DNA of 60,065 bases from Hyphomicrobiales bacterium (GTDB lineage: Bacteria; Pseudomonadota; Alphaproteobacteria; Rhizobiales; Methylopilaceae). The position numbers and the translations under genes are program-made. The stretch spans positions 1 through 60,065 of the forward strand of contig JALHQA010000011.1 in NCBI GenBank assembly GCA_022842205.1. Direction: 5' to 3'. Shown here in pieces: positions 7,675 through 16,227 of this stretch. Each line of letters opens with the position of its first letter. Position 1 is the stretch's first letter. The notes under the pieces are model-generated. The model had not been told where the DNA came from, ran no database searches, and worked only from the letters and a program-made list of their open reading frames with translations.

Positions 7675-8394
7675 ATGCGGTTCCGGGGCATCCTGTGTCT
7701 GTCGCTTGGCGGTATCGGCGCGGCGTTCATCGGCCAGCCCGCTGTTGCGGCCTGCCCGCCGCCCGCCGAGCACGCCACAGCCATCGACGCGCCGGGCGAC
7801 GGCACGATCCGGCTTTCCGACGGGCGAACCCTCAAACTCGCGGGGGTCGAACTGGCGCCTGAGGGCCGCGCCGCATTGCCTGCGCTCGTCCGCGATCGAT
7901 CCCTGACGATCCGCCTTATCGGGCGGCCGGACCGCTGGAACCGCCGGCCGGCGCATGTCGACCTCGTGGAGGAAGCCCTGATTGTTCAGGGGCTCGGCCA
8001 CGCCGCGGCGCAGACGGACGGCGCCTGTCTGACCCCGCTTCTCGCCGCAGAGCGGAAAGCGAGCGCGGCCCGCGCCGGAATCTGGTCTTCCTCGGACTAT
8101 GTGCTCGACGCGAAGGACGGCGCGGCGCTTACCGAACGGTTGGGACAGCACATTCTCGCCGCGGGCCGGGTGGAATCCGCCCGGGTCCATCGGGGTCGCG
8201 TCTATCTGAATTTTGCGCGATACTGGAAATCCGGGCTTAGCCTCATCATTGCCGAAAATAACTGGCCGATGTTTGCAGGCGGCGCGGCACCCGAAAGTCT
8301 TGCCGGGAAGAGGGTTCGGGCGCGGGGCCGTCTGGAATGGCGGTTCGGGCCCGCAATCCAGGCGGGGCCGGACGACCGGATCGAGATCGAATGA
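7675..8394 (+). CDS. Thermonuclease-like (SNase domain) exported protein
   Basis: A 239-residue protein with a signal peptide (cleavage near AVAA, residue 26). The remainder follows the staphylococcal-nuclease OB-fold: DGDGT-like start (PGDGTIRLSDGRTLKLAGVEL), later AAERKASAARAGIW, which is the C-terminal SNase motif around 127-140, and a second beta-rich part with YLNFARYWKSGLS. The canonical catalytic Arg/Glu constellation is not clearly complete, so nuclease activity is uncertain. Its stop overlaps the start of the M48 protease by ATGA; both act in the periplasm. Confidence 0.75.
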   Translation: MRFRGILCLSLGGIGAAFIGQPAVAACPPPAEHATAIDAPGDGTIRLSDGRTLKLAGVELAPEGRAALPALVRDRSLTIRLIGRPDRWNRRPAHVDLVEEALIVQGLGHAAAQTDGACLTPLLAAERKASAARAGIWSSSDYVLDAKDGAALTERLGQHILAAGRVESARVHRGRVYLNFARYWKSGLSLIIAENNWPMFAGGAAPESLAGKRVRARGRLEWRFGPAIQAGPDDRIEIE

Positions 8395-9857
8395 CGGGAA
8401 AGAGTGCCATATCGCCTGCGGGGCGCGCCGTGCTGTTTGCGGCGGCATGCCTGCTTGCGGGCTGCGCCGGTTTCGAGAAGGCGACGACCCCGGCAGGAGG
8501 GCTCGCGCCGGTCGAGGCCCCGCGCATCGTCGGCGCCGACACCCCGGCGCGGCGCGAGCACCGGCGCATTCTCACCGCCTATGGCGGCGCCTATTCCGAC
8601 CCGGCGCTCGACGTGCTGCTGGCCAATATCTCCACGCGCATCTCGAAGGCCTCGGGCGTCGAGGGTGTGGCCTACCGCATCACCGTGCTGAACTCGCCGT
8701 CGATCAACGCCTTCGCACTGCCGACCGGCGATCTTTACGTGACGCGCGGCCTGCTCGCGCTCGCCAACGACACGGCGGAGGTCGCCGCGGTGCTGGCGCA
8801 TGAAATGGCCCATGTCACCGCGCGCCACGCCTTCGACCGCGCCGACAAGGAGCGCCAGGCCGTGCTCGTCTCGCGCATCGTCACCGATGTGCTCGGCGAC
8901 GCCGAAGCGGGCGCCATGTCGCTCGCCAAGAGCCGCATCGCCCTCGCCCGTTTCTCGCGCGAACAGGAACTGGAGGCCGACCGTATCGGCGTCGCGACGC
9001 TGGGCCGCGCCGGCTACGATCCTTACGGAGCGTCACGTTTCCTGGCGGCGATGGGCAAGAATGCAAACCTGCGCACCGCGAGCCCGAATGCCGGCGAGGC
9101 GGGCGGCGCCGATTTCATGGCAAGCCATCCCTCGACGCCCGAACGCGTTGGCCTCGCCGAAGGCGAGGCGCGGCAGCTTGGCAAGCCCGGCGAGGGCGAG
9201 GCGGATCGCAACCGCTTCCTGACGGCGGTCGAGGGCATGGTCTATGGCGACGATCCCTCGCAAGGATATGTACGCGGCAACCGCTTCATCCATCCGGTGA
9301 TCGGCTTCTCCTTCACCGCGCCGCCCGATTTCGTGCTGGAGAATGCCTCCGAATCCGTTGTCGGCATCGGGCCCGGCGAAACCGCGCTCCGCTTCGACAG
9401 CGTGCTCGTGCCCGTCGGGCAGAAGATCGGCCAGCATCTCGCCAACGATCTGATGGACGGCGTCGAGATATCCAATGTTGAGGAAACCGAGATCAACGGC
9501 TTTCCGGCGGCAACCGCCGTCGCCAAGGGCCGCGACTGGAGTTTCCGCATCGCCGGCATCCGCTATGGCTCGAACGTCTATCGCATCGTCTACGCGGCAC
9601 GGAACCTCACGCCGGAAACCGATGCCCTGTTCCGCTCGTCCATACTGAGCTTCCGCCGGCTTTCCGCGTCGGAGTCCACGGAAGTACGACCGCTGCGCAT
9701 TGCGGTGGTAAAGGTAAAGGGCGGCGACAGCATCACATCGCTGTCGGAGCGCATGGCGGTTCCGAACCGCAAGCTTGAGCACTTTCTTGTGTTGAACGGG
9801 CTCACGCCCGAGAAGGCGCTGAAGGACGGCGATCGCGTCAAGCTGATCGTCGAATAG
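8391..9857 (+). CDS. M48-family zinc metalloprotease lipoprotein with C-terminal LysM-like domain
   Basis: A 488-residue protein, start at ATG 8391 coupled to the upstream stop. Residues 12-25 form a lipoprotein signal with lipobox LAGC (Cys25). The peptidase domain shows HEMAH at 137-141 and the third zinc ligand region ELEAD at 193-197, as in BepA/YfgC and LoiP. Such proteases degrade misassembled outer-membrane proteins in the periplasm. A TIGR-like middle domain follows, and the last ~45 residues (GDSITSLSERMAVPNRKLEHF...LNGL...DGDRVKLIVE) look like a LysM fold for peptidoglycan contact. It converges on rpoH with only 2 bp between stops, notable because rpoH governs protein-folding stress. 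Confidence 0.88.
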   Translation: MTGKSAISPAGRAVLFAAACLLAGCAGFEKATTPAGGLAPVEAPRIVGADTPARREHRRILTAYGGAYSDPALDVLLANISTRISKASGVEGVAYRITVLNSPSINAFALPTGDLYVTRGLLALANDTAEVAAVLAHEMAHVTARHAFDRADKERQAVLVSRIVTDVLGDAEAGAMSLAKSRIALARFSREQELEADRIGVATLGRAGYDPYGASRFLAAMGKNANLRTASPNAGEAGGADFMASHPSTPERVGLAEGEARQLGKPGEGEADRNRFLTAVEGMVYGDDPSQGYVRGNRFIHPVIGFSFTAPPDFVLENASESVVGIGPGETALRFDSVLVPVGQKIGQHLANDLMDGVEISNVEETEINGFPAATAVAKGRDWSFRIAGIRYGSNVYRIVYAARNLTPETDALFRSSILSFRRLSASESTEVRPLRIAVVKVKGGDSITSLSERMAVPNRKLEHFLVLNGLTPEKALKDGDRVKLIVE

Positions 9858-9859
9858 GA

Positions 9860-10714
9860 CTAACCGGCGGCATCCAGACCGTCGCCGAGCGCGCGTTTCA
9901 GCTTCTGCAGAGCGCGGCTTTCGATCTGCCGGACGCGCTCCTTGGAAATGCCGAGCGAGGTGCCGAGCGCCTCAAGCGTCACCGTATCCTCGCTCAGCTT
10001 GCGCGCGCGGATGACGCGCAGTTCGCGGTCGGTCAATACACGCATGGCCTTTCTGAGCTGACGCGAGCGGCGCTCGTCGTCGATCCGTCCGGACACCGTC
10101 TCGTCCGGCAGCGGCGCCTCGTCGACAAGGAAGTCGCCGCGTTCGGCGCCATTGTCCTCGCTTTCCGACACCGGCGCGTTGAGCGAAAGATCGGGACCGG
10201 CAAGGCGCGAATCCATCAGCGCGACATCCTTCTCCGACACGCCGATGGCGGTTGCGATCTTGCTGTAGATCTCGGTGCTCGATTCCTGGCCGTTACGGCT
10301 GAGCCGCCAGCGCAGGCGGCGCAGGCTGAAGAACAGCGCCTTCTGTGCAGACGACGTTCCGCCACGGACGATCGACCAGTTGCGCAGGATGTGGTCCTGG
10401 ATCGCCGCGCGGATCCACCACGTCGCATAGGTCGAAAAACGCACCTCGCGTTCCGGCTCGAAGCGCGCGGCCGCCTCCAGCAGGCCGACATGACCCTCCT
10501 GCACGAGATCGGCCATCGACAGGCCGTAATGGCGGAAACGGGAGGCGATCGAGATCACGAGCCGCATATGCGCCGCCGCCAGACGGTGGAGCGCCACTTC
10601 GTCGCGCTCCCGGCGCCATTTCCACGCGAGGTTCATTTCCTCCTCGCGCTCAAGAAATGGCGCGCTCATCGCCGCACGCATGAACCCGTAACGGACACCG
10701 GCTTCGCCAGGCAT
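9860..10714 (-). CDS. rpoH: RNA polymerase sigma factor RpoH (sigma-32 type)
   Basis: A 284-residue group 3 sigma factor. Region 2 is seen in RLVISIASRF, DLVQEGHVGLLEAAARFEP and RFSTYATWWIRAAIQDHIL (residues 51-110); the RpoH box QKALFFSLRRLR lies at 124-135; region 4.2 is LGTSLGISKERVRQIESRALQKLK. It directs RNA polymerase to heat-shock and envelope-stress promoters. Alphaproteobacteria often carry two rpoH genes; the slightly divergent box (QKALFFS rather than Q-R/K-LFFNLR) suggests this may be the second, RpoH2-like copy. The N-terminus starts at ATG 10714; a second ATG 45 bp inside is also possible. Confidence 0.85.
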   Translation of the reverse strand: MPGEAGVRYGFMRAAMSAPFLEREEEMNLAWKWRRERDEVALHRLAAAHMRLVISIASRFRHYGLSMADLVQEGHVGLLEAAARFEPEREVRFSTYATWWIRAAIQDHILRNWSIVRGGTSSAQKALFFSLRRLRWRLSRNGQESSTEIYSKIATAIGVSEKDVALMDSRLAGPDLSLNAPVSESEDNGAERGDFLVDEAPLPDETVSGRIDDERRSRQLRKAMRVLTDRELRVIRARKLSEDTVTLEALGTSLGISKERVRQIESRALQKLKRALGDGLDAAG

Positions 10715-10824
10715 AGGGCCCTCCCAGACACATTGAAGGCCGGCCCGCTCTACAGGGAGCCGCGGAGATCAACGCGCGAGCGGGGCATCGGTTCGCCCGG
10801 CGGCGTTCCACCGCATCCGGCAAC

Positions 10825-10854
10825 AAAAAACCCGGCATCGCTGCCGGGTTTTTT
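10825..10854 (-). terminator. Intrinsic terminator after carD
   Basis: CCCGGCA (10831-10837), loop TCGC, TGCCGGG (10842-10848), flanked by A6 and T6, gives a textbook symmetrical terminator. On the minus strand it lies 21 bp beyond the carD stop and upstream of rpoH. Confidence 0.9.
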
Positions 10855-10874
10855 ATGTCTTGAACCGCAGGGCC

Positions 10875-11855
10875 TCAGGCCGCTGCGGCCTCGCCGCCCG
10901 GTTCCTCGGTCTCTTCGGCTTCGTCGGCCTCGGCTTCCTTGGCCGCGCCCCGCTTCGGGCCCTTGGCCAGCATGGCCTCGATCTTCTTGACCGCTTCGGC
11001 GTCGGTCAGCTTTTCGACGGCGGCCAGCTCGCGCGCCATGCGGTCGAGGGCGGCTTCGTAGAGCTGGCGTTCCGAATAGGACTGCTCGGGCTGGGTCTCG
11101 GCGCGGTGCAGGTCGCGCACGACCTCGGCGATCGCGACGAGATCGCCCGAATTGATCTTGGCTTCGTATTCCTGGGCGCGGCGCGACCACATCGTGCGCT
11201 TCACGCGGGCGCGGCCCTTCAGCGTATCGAGCGCCCGTTCCATGATGTCGCCAGCCGAGAGCTTGCGCATGCCGACGCTGTCGATCTTCGAGATCGGCAC
11301 GCGCAGCGTCATCTTGTCCTTGGCAAAGGTGATGACGAACAGTTCGAGTTTGTAGCCCGCGATTTCCTGTTCCTCGATGGACACGATCTGGCCGACGCCA
11401 TGCGCCGGATAAACGATGTGCTCGCCTGCCTTGAAACCGTGCTTGTTGGTGGTCTTCTTGGTCGCCGCTTGATTGGTCATAATATCCTTGCGCACTTCAG
11501 GAGCCGCGCGGCCCGGTTCGGGAGCCGGCGGAGGGGCCACAGGCGCAGCCGGTTTGGCTGCAACGGCCGGTTTGACAGGAGCCTTGACGACCGGCTTGGG
11601 AGCCGGCGTTGCCGCCTTCGGGGCGGGCTTGGTCGTCTTGGCCTCGGTGATCTTGGCTTTGGCTTTGGCCTTGATCGTGGCCTTCGCCGCCGGCTTGGGA
11701 GCCGGAGCCTTGATCTTGGCTGTCTTGCGGACAGCCGGTTTCGCGGCGGCCTTGGAGACCGCCTTCTGGGTTTTTGCCTTCTTCGCGGCCGGTTTGGCCG
11801 ACTTAGACGCCTTCGCCTTGGCGGCGGCTGCCTTCTTGGCCGGTTTTGCCGGCAT
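10875..11855 (-). CDS. carD: CarD/CdnL-type transcription factor with histone-H1-like N-terminal tail
   Basis: The 326-residue protein has two parts. Residues 1-125 are almost only Lys, Ala and Pro (PAKKAAAAKAKASK...), like an H1 or AlgP tail. Residues 126-326 are a full CarD protein: RNA-polymerase-interacting domain from KHGFKAGEHIVYPAHGVGQI, then the helical C-terminal domain with MWSRRAQEYEAKI, ending in an acidic tail. CarD binds the RNAP beta subunit and stabilises open complexes at rRNA and other promoters. ATG 11855 has AAAGGA upstream. An internal ATG at 11480 (residue 126) has AAGGAT a few bases ahead, so a short canonical CarD may be made too. Codon use in the tail is as GC-rich as its surroundings. 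Confidence 0.88.
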   Translation of the reverse strand: MPAKPAKKAAAAKAKASKSAKPAAKKAKTQKAVSKAAAKPAVRKTAKIKAPAPKPAAKATIKAKAKAKITEAKTTKPAPKAATPAPKPVVKAPVKPAVAAKPAAPVAPPPAPEPGRAAPEVRKDIMTNQAATKKTTNKHGFKAGEHIVYPAHGVGQIVSIEEQEIAGYKLELFVITFAKDKMTLRVPISKIDSVGMRKLSAGDIMERALDTLKGRARVKRTMWSRRAQEYEAKINSGDLVAIAEVVRDLHRAETQPEQSYSERQLYEAALDRMARELAAVEKLTDAEAVKKIEAMLAKGPKRGAAKEAEADEAEETEEPGGEAAAA

Positions 11856-11954
11856 GGTAGGTCCTTTCTGCCCGCCTCGCGGCGGACCGGCTGCCCCCAT
11901 CCCCCTCGTGAGAATGGCTTCGGCCAAGCTTCGGATCCTGAAAGCTCTGGTCGA

Positions 11955-11982
11955 GAAAAAAGGCCCCGTGTCCTACGGAGCC
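11955..11982 (-). terminator. Intrinsic terminator after fdxA
   Basis: Reading leftward, GGCTCCGT (11982-11975), loop AGGAC and ACGGGGCC (11969-11962) form an 8-bp stem with one G-U pair followed by TTTTTT. It ends the fdxA transcript before carD. Confidence 0.75.
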
Positions 11983-11985
11983 CCC

Positions 11986-12008
11986 CGCCCGCTCGCACGG
12001 GCGTTTTT
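11986..12008 (+). terminator. Rightward hairpin plus T5, partner of the fdxA terminator
   Basis: CGCCCG (11986-11991), loop CTCGCA and CGGGCG (11998-12003) are followed by TTTTT. No rightward gene precedes it, so it may stop antisense transcription entering fdxA. Confidence 0.6.
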
Positions 12009-12098
12009 CATGCGTAGGAACACCCTACCATAAAATTGTCATTTCCGCAAATGCGCGCTGTTCTTATGGCTTATCTGCCACACCGAATCAGGGGCAGA

Positions 12099-12434
12099 TC
12101 AGCTGCCGTCGCCGGGATTGGGGGAGAGCATTTCCAGCTTGCCCGCCTTGCCGTCCCATTCCTTGCCGTCGGCCGGGGGCGTCCCCTTTTCGCTGATATT
12201 TGGCCAGGACTTCGCATATTCGGCATTCAGCTCCAGCCAGGATTCCAGCCCCGGCTGGGTGTCCGGCTTGATGGCCTCTGCCGGGCATTCCGGCTCGCAC
12301 ACCCCGCAGTCGATGCACTCGTCGGGATGGATGACGAGCATGTTCTCGCCTTCGTAGAAGCAGTCGACCGGGCACACCTCGACGCAGTCCATGTATTTGC
12401 ACTTGATGCAGTTTTCGGTGACTACGTAGGGCAT
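12099..12434 (-). CDS. fdxA: 7Fe ferredoxin FdxA
   Basis: A 111-residue ferredoxin starting [26 protein letters not shown], with the second cluster set [12 protein letters not shown] near 40-50. The cysteine spacing, with the insertion YMD in the first motif, is that of [3Fe-4S][4Fe-4S] (7Fe) ferredoxins of the Azotobacter FdI type. It carries electrons in the cytoplasm. The long C-terminal extension ([12 protein letters not shown]...) is usual for the family. It follows the S4 protein gene on the same strand with a 63-bp gap. Confidence 0.95.
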   Translation of the reverse strand: MPYVVTENCIKCKYMDCVEVCPVDCFYEGENMLVIHPDECIDCGVCEPECPAEAIKPDTQPGLESWLELNAEYAKSWPNISEKGTPPADGKEWDGKAGKLEMLSPNPGDGS

Positions 12435-12497
12435 TGCGGGCCTTTTTGGTCGAATTCCAGTGTTTGCCTAGTCGAGGGCGCCGAAAGGCGCAAGTTC

Positions 12498-12878
12498 CTA
12501 ACCGTCGCGCCCCTTGATCCGGTCAATCTCCCGCCGGTCGCGCTTCGTCGGGCGGCCGGTCCCCGGATCGCGGGCGATGCCGGTCGGCGGACGCTCCGGC
12601 CGGGGCACAGGCGGCGGGCTGCGGTCGATATATAGGCGCTGGGCGAGCGGCGCACTCCCCCTCGCCTCGGCGAAATCGCGCACTTCGAGCACTTTCACCC
12701 GCTCGTCCAGCGCGATGGTCAGAACATCGCCGGCCTTCACGCTCTGGCTCGCGATCTTGAGACGCGTGCCGTTGAGCCGGACATAGCCCTGTTCGACCAG
12801 CCGCTGCGCCAGAGTGCGGGTCTTCACCACCCGGGCGTGCCACAGCCATTTGTCGATGCGCTGGCGTGAAGCGGTCAC
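12498..12878 (-). CDS. S4-domain RNA-binding protein, Hsp15-like
   Basis: A 126-residue basic protein starting with GTG at 12878. Residues about 7-55 are an S4 domain (RIDKWLWHARVVKTRTLAQRL...GYVRLNG). This is the layout of HslR/Hsp15, which recognises stalled 50S subunits carrying nascent chains, and of related heat-shock ribosome-binding proteins. The C-terminal 40 residues are Pro/Arg-rich and disordered. Its start overlaps the helicase stop (GTGA), so the two RNA-active proteins are translated together. Confidence 0.85.
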   Translation of the reverse strand: MTASRQRIDKWLWHARVVKTRTLAQRLVEQGYVRLNGTRLKIASQSVKAGDVLTIALDERVKVLEVRDFAEARGSAPLAQRLYIDRSPPPVPRPERPPTGIARDPGTGRPTKRDRREIDRIKGRDG

Positions 12879-15800
12879 GTTTTCGGCTTGTCGCCCTCAA
12901 GCTGCGCCTTCAGGCCGGCCAGAGCCGCGAAAGGCGAATTCGGGTCCAGGGGCCGCTCGCGGCGCGGCGGCGGCGGACCGCGATCCGGCTGGTCGCCCTG
13001 CGGGCGCGGACCCTTGCCCTTGGGCCCCTTGCGGAAGTCCTTCGCGTCCTTGCGGTCGGGCCTGCGCCCGCGCGGCCCCTCTTTCGGCCGGCTCTCTTTC
13101 GAGTGGCCTTCGCCCGGCTTGGCCTCGCCTTCCGGGCGCGGCCTGTTTTCGGAACGATGGCGTTCCGGACGGCGGTGCTCGAACCGGCCGGGCCGCCAGA
13201 TGTCGACCATCTCCGGCTCGGCAGGCGTCTCGGCGGCCGCCTCTTCCGGCGCCTCGACCACGGCAGCCTCGGCGGTTGCGGCGATGTCCGGCTGGTCCTC
13301 GACTGCCTCTTCGGGCGGGGCCACGGCCTCGGCGGAGGCCTCCGCGATGTCGGCGGCAAGATTGCTGTCGGCCATCTCGGCCGCGGGCGTCGGCATCTCG
13401 GCCGGCGCCGCCGCGTCCTGTTGCGGCGCCTCCGGCTTCGGAGCCGGGCGGCGGTCGAGACGATAGCCGAGCGATTTCAAAATCGCGGTGAAATCCTCGC
13501 CCGAACAGCCGGTCAGCGACGTCATCGCGACCGTAACCATGAAGCCGTTGCCGTCGGCGGCTCCCGCGGGCGGCTCGCCCGGCGTCACGCCCGGACGGTA
13601 ATTGATCGCCGGACGGATCAGATCGGCCAGACGCTCCAGAATGTCGACGCGCACCGCGCGGTCCTGGCACAGCCGGTAGCCGAGCACGCGATAGAGGTCC
13701 TTCGGTACGGACGGATCGGCCTTGAAGCTCGTCCGGCCGCTGGCGGCAAGGGCGGGCACGTCGCTTGCGGCAAGAACCTGATCACTCTGATGCAGCGCCC
13801 AGAGCTGCGCGGCAAGCGCGCGCGGCGCCGGCTTCAGCAGCAGCGGTAAATACAGATGATACGCGCCAAAGCGCACGCCGAGCTGGCGCAGGCTGGCACG
13901 GGCCTCCTGATCGAGCCCCTTGACCTCGTCGGCGACTTTCGCGCGGTCGAGCACGCCGAACGCCTCGACGATCTGGAATGCGAGACCGCGGGCGATACCC
14001 GCCGGATTCTCGGCTTTTTCCAGCGCGAACAGCGGTCCGAGCTGTTTCTGCATATAGGCATCGAGCCAGAGCTGCAGCCGTGCTTCGGTGCGCTCGCGGT
14101 CGGGCCCGGACAGCGTGTCGTCCGCGATGAGCTTCACGCGGGGCGCAAGCGCGCGGTCGCCCGCGATGAGCTTGCCGACCGGCTCGCCGAGCCAGCGCAA
14201 CGTCCCGTCCGACGACAATACGATATCGGCTTCGGCGGCCGCGGCGAATTTTTCCGCACGGCGCGTGAATTCGCCGGCCAGCGCTTTCTGCGCCGCTGCG
14301 CGCAGCGCACGGCCATCCTCGCCTTCCGCGCTCGCATCCGCGGTGAAGCGGAACGCCGACAGATGTCCGACATGCTGGCCCTCGACCACCACATCGCCGT
14401 TCTCCGTTACTTCCGCTTCAAGCATATCCTTGTCCCTGAGACGCCGCATAAGGACCGAAGAGCGGCGGTCGACGAAGCGCTGTGTCAATCTCTCGTGCAG
14501 CGCGTCCGACAATTTGTCTTCAACGCCGCGTGTCACTCCCTGCCAATGTTCCGGATCGGCAAGCCAGTCCGGCCTGTTGGCAACGAATGTCCAGGTACGG
14601 ATATGCGCGATCCGTGCCGAGAGTGTGTCGATGTCTCCGTCCGTGCGATCGCTCTGCGCAACCTGCTTCGCGATCCAGTCCTGCGGGATTTTACCCTCCC
14701 GCATCAAAAAACCATAGAGGGAGATGACAATCTCGGCATGGGCCTGGGGCGAGGTCTTGCGGTAGTCCGGCACCTGGCAGATGTCCCACAGTTTCTCGAC
14801 ACCCGCGCGTGTATTGGCGAGCGCGCGCACGCCCTCGTCGCGGACGGCATGTTCGAGCGCGGCCATGTCCTCGCCCGCGGGGGCGCGTGTCAGCCCGGCC
14901 TCCGCCGGCGCGGCGGCGAGCGACAGTGCCAGCATGCCCACCGAAGAGAAGTCGAGGTCGGTATTGCGCCACTGCATGAGGCGTACGGACTCGAAATTGT
15001 GGCTTTCCAGGCGCTCGACGAGAGCCTGGTCGAAGGGTTCGCAGCGGCCCGTGGTGCCGAACGTGCCGTCGCGCAGATGCCGCCCGGCGCGCCCGGCGAT
15101 CTGGCCGAGTTCCGCGGGATTCAGTCTCCGGAACTGAAAACCGTCGAATTTGCGGTCGCCCGCGAAGGCGATGTGGTCGACATCGAGATTGAGACCCATC
15201 CCGATGGCGTCGGTGGCGACGAGATATTCCACATCGCCGTTCTGGTAGAGTTCGACCTGGGCGTTGCGCGTGCGCGGCGAGAGCGCGCCGAGAACAACCG
15301 CCGCACCTCCCCTTTGCCTGCGGATCAGTTCGGCGATCGCATAGACTTCGTCGGCCGAGAACGCGACGATCGCCGAGCGGCGCGGCAGGCGGGTGATCTT
15401 CTTCTCGCCGGCGAAGGTCAGGTTCGACATGCGCGGACGGCCGAGAATGCTCGCGCCCGGCAACAGCTTCTCGATCAGGGGGCGCATCGTCGCCGCGCCG
15501 AGCAGGAGCGTCTCATGGCGGCCGCGCCGGTTCAGGATGCGGTCGGTGAAGACATGGCCGCGGTCGAAATCGGCGGCGATCTGGATTTCGTCGATGGCGA
15601 CGAAATCGACGTCAATGTCCTGCGGCATCGCCTCGATGGTCGAAACGAAGAAGCGGGCATTGGCCGGCTTGATCTTCTCCTCGCCGGTGATGAGCGCGAC
15701 CTTGTCGGCCCCGATCTTTTCCACGACGCGGCTGTAGACCTCGCGCGCCAGAAGCCGCAGCGGCAGACCGATCAGCCCGGAGCCCTGCGCCACCATGCGT

Positions 15801-15898
15801 TCGATGGCGAGATGGGTCTTGCCGGTGTTCGTCGGACCGAGCACCGCGGTGACGTTGCGGCCCCGTTCGTTGGGTGAAAGTGTGCGGGTGCGCGCCAT
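12875..15898 (-). CDS. SUV3-like superfamily 2 RNA/DNA helicase
   Basis: A 1007-residue protein. The helicase core occupies the first ~380 residues: Walker A GPTNTGKTH near 21-29, DEIQ box near 102-105, motif III-like LLLGAATMRPL, and motif VI-like QIAGRAGRH. The DEIQ variant and the ALSPRTRNAQVELYQNG segment point to the SUV3/mitochondrial helicase branch, whose eukaryotic members unwind RNA for degradation. A unique middle region follows, then a ~200-residue acidic and then Arg/Lys/Pro-rich disordered tail. Such proteins are widespread in alphaproteobacteria but little studied. It is the first gene of a helicase-S4-fdxA run. Confidence 0.88.
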   Translation of the reverse strand: MARTRTLSPNERGRNVTAVLGPTNTGKTHLAIERMVAQGSGLIGLPLRLLAREVYSRVVEKIGADKVALITGEEKIKPANARFFVSTIEAMPQDIDVDFVAIDEIQIAADFDRGHVFTDRILNRRGRHETLLLGAATMRPLIEKLLPGASILGRPRMSNLTFAGEKKITRLPRRSAIVAFSADEVYAIAELIRRQRGGAAVVLGALSPRTRNAQVELYQNGDVEYLVATDAIGMGLNLDVDHIAFAGDRKFDGFQFRRLNPAELGQIAGRAGRHLRDGTFGTTGRCEPFDQALVERLESHNFESVRLMQWRNTDLDFSSVGMLALSLAAAPAEAGLTRAPAGEDMAALEHAVRDEGVRALANTRAGVEKLWDICQVPDYRKTSPQAHAEIVISLYGFLMREGKIPQDWIAKQVAQSDRTDGDIDTLSARIAHIRTWTFVANRPDWLADPEHWQGVTRGVEDKLSDALHERLTQRFVDRRSSVLMRRLRDKDMLEAEVTENGDVVVEGQHVGHLSAFRFTADASAEGEDGRALRAAAQKALAGEFTRRAEKFAAAAEADIVLSSDGTLRWLGEPVGKLIAGDRALAPRVKLIADDTLSGPDRERTEARLQLWLDAYMQKQLGPLFALEKAENPAGIARGLAFQIVEAFGVLDRAKVADEVKGLDQEARASLRQLGVRFGAYHLYLPLLLKPAPRALAAQLWALHQSDQVLAASDVPALAASGRTSFKADPSVPKDLYRVLGYRLCQDRAVRVDILERLADLIRPAINYRPGVTPGEPPAGAADGNGFMVTVAMTSLTGCSGEDFTAILKSLGYRLDRRPAPKPEAPQQDAAAPAEMPTPAAEMADSNLAADIAEASAEAVAPPEEAVEDQPDIAATAEAAVVEAPEEAAAETPAEPEMVDIWRPGRFEHRRPERHRSENRPRPEGEAKPGEGHSKESRPKEGPRGRRPDRKDAKDFRKGPKGKGPRPQGDQPDRGPPPPRRERPLDPNSPFAALAGLKAQLEGDKPKT

Positions 15899-16227
15899 GG
15901 CGTTCGAAAAATGGGTGCGGGGCGGGTTGGGAGAAGGTCTCTTTTACCACGAAAGCCGCCGCCGTCGCCTTTCTTTATGTTAACGCCTTCCGACCGTGAA
16001 CACGCCCCGAACAAACCCGGCCCGAATCGCTGACTCGCGCGTGAGTCCCGTTATGTTCCGCGGCGAGTGCCGTTAACTTCCGGCCAGAACGGGAACGGAT
16101 GCCGGCCGAATCGGCTCATGGCCGATGTTCCGGTTCTGCCCCCGCTAGATATTGTGGCGAACGGAGGGGCAGGCACATCATACCCGGAAGCTTCTGATCG
16201 CGTTTGTGGAAAACTGTATGGACGCGG
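15899..16227. other. Gene-free interval upstream of the helicase and downstream of the DUF3108 gene
   Basis: No credible coding frame is visible. The part next to 15898 should hold the helicase promoter. A 7-bp inverted repeat (CTGCCCC 16136-16142 with GGGGCAG 16166-16172) and a small hairpin near 16110-16126 are present, neither with a T-run. Confidence 0.5.

Noticed and set aside
13856-15877. 673-codon rightward open frame
   Set aside because: Complement of the SUV3-like helicase; no domain-like pattern.
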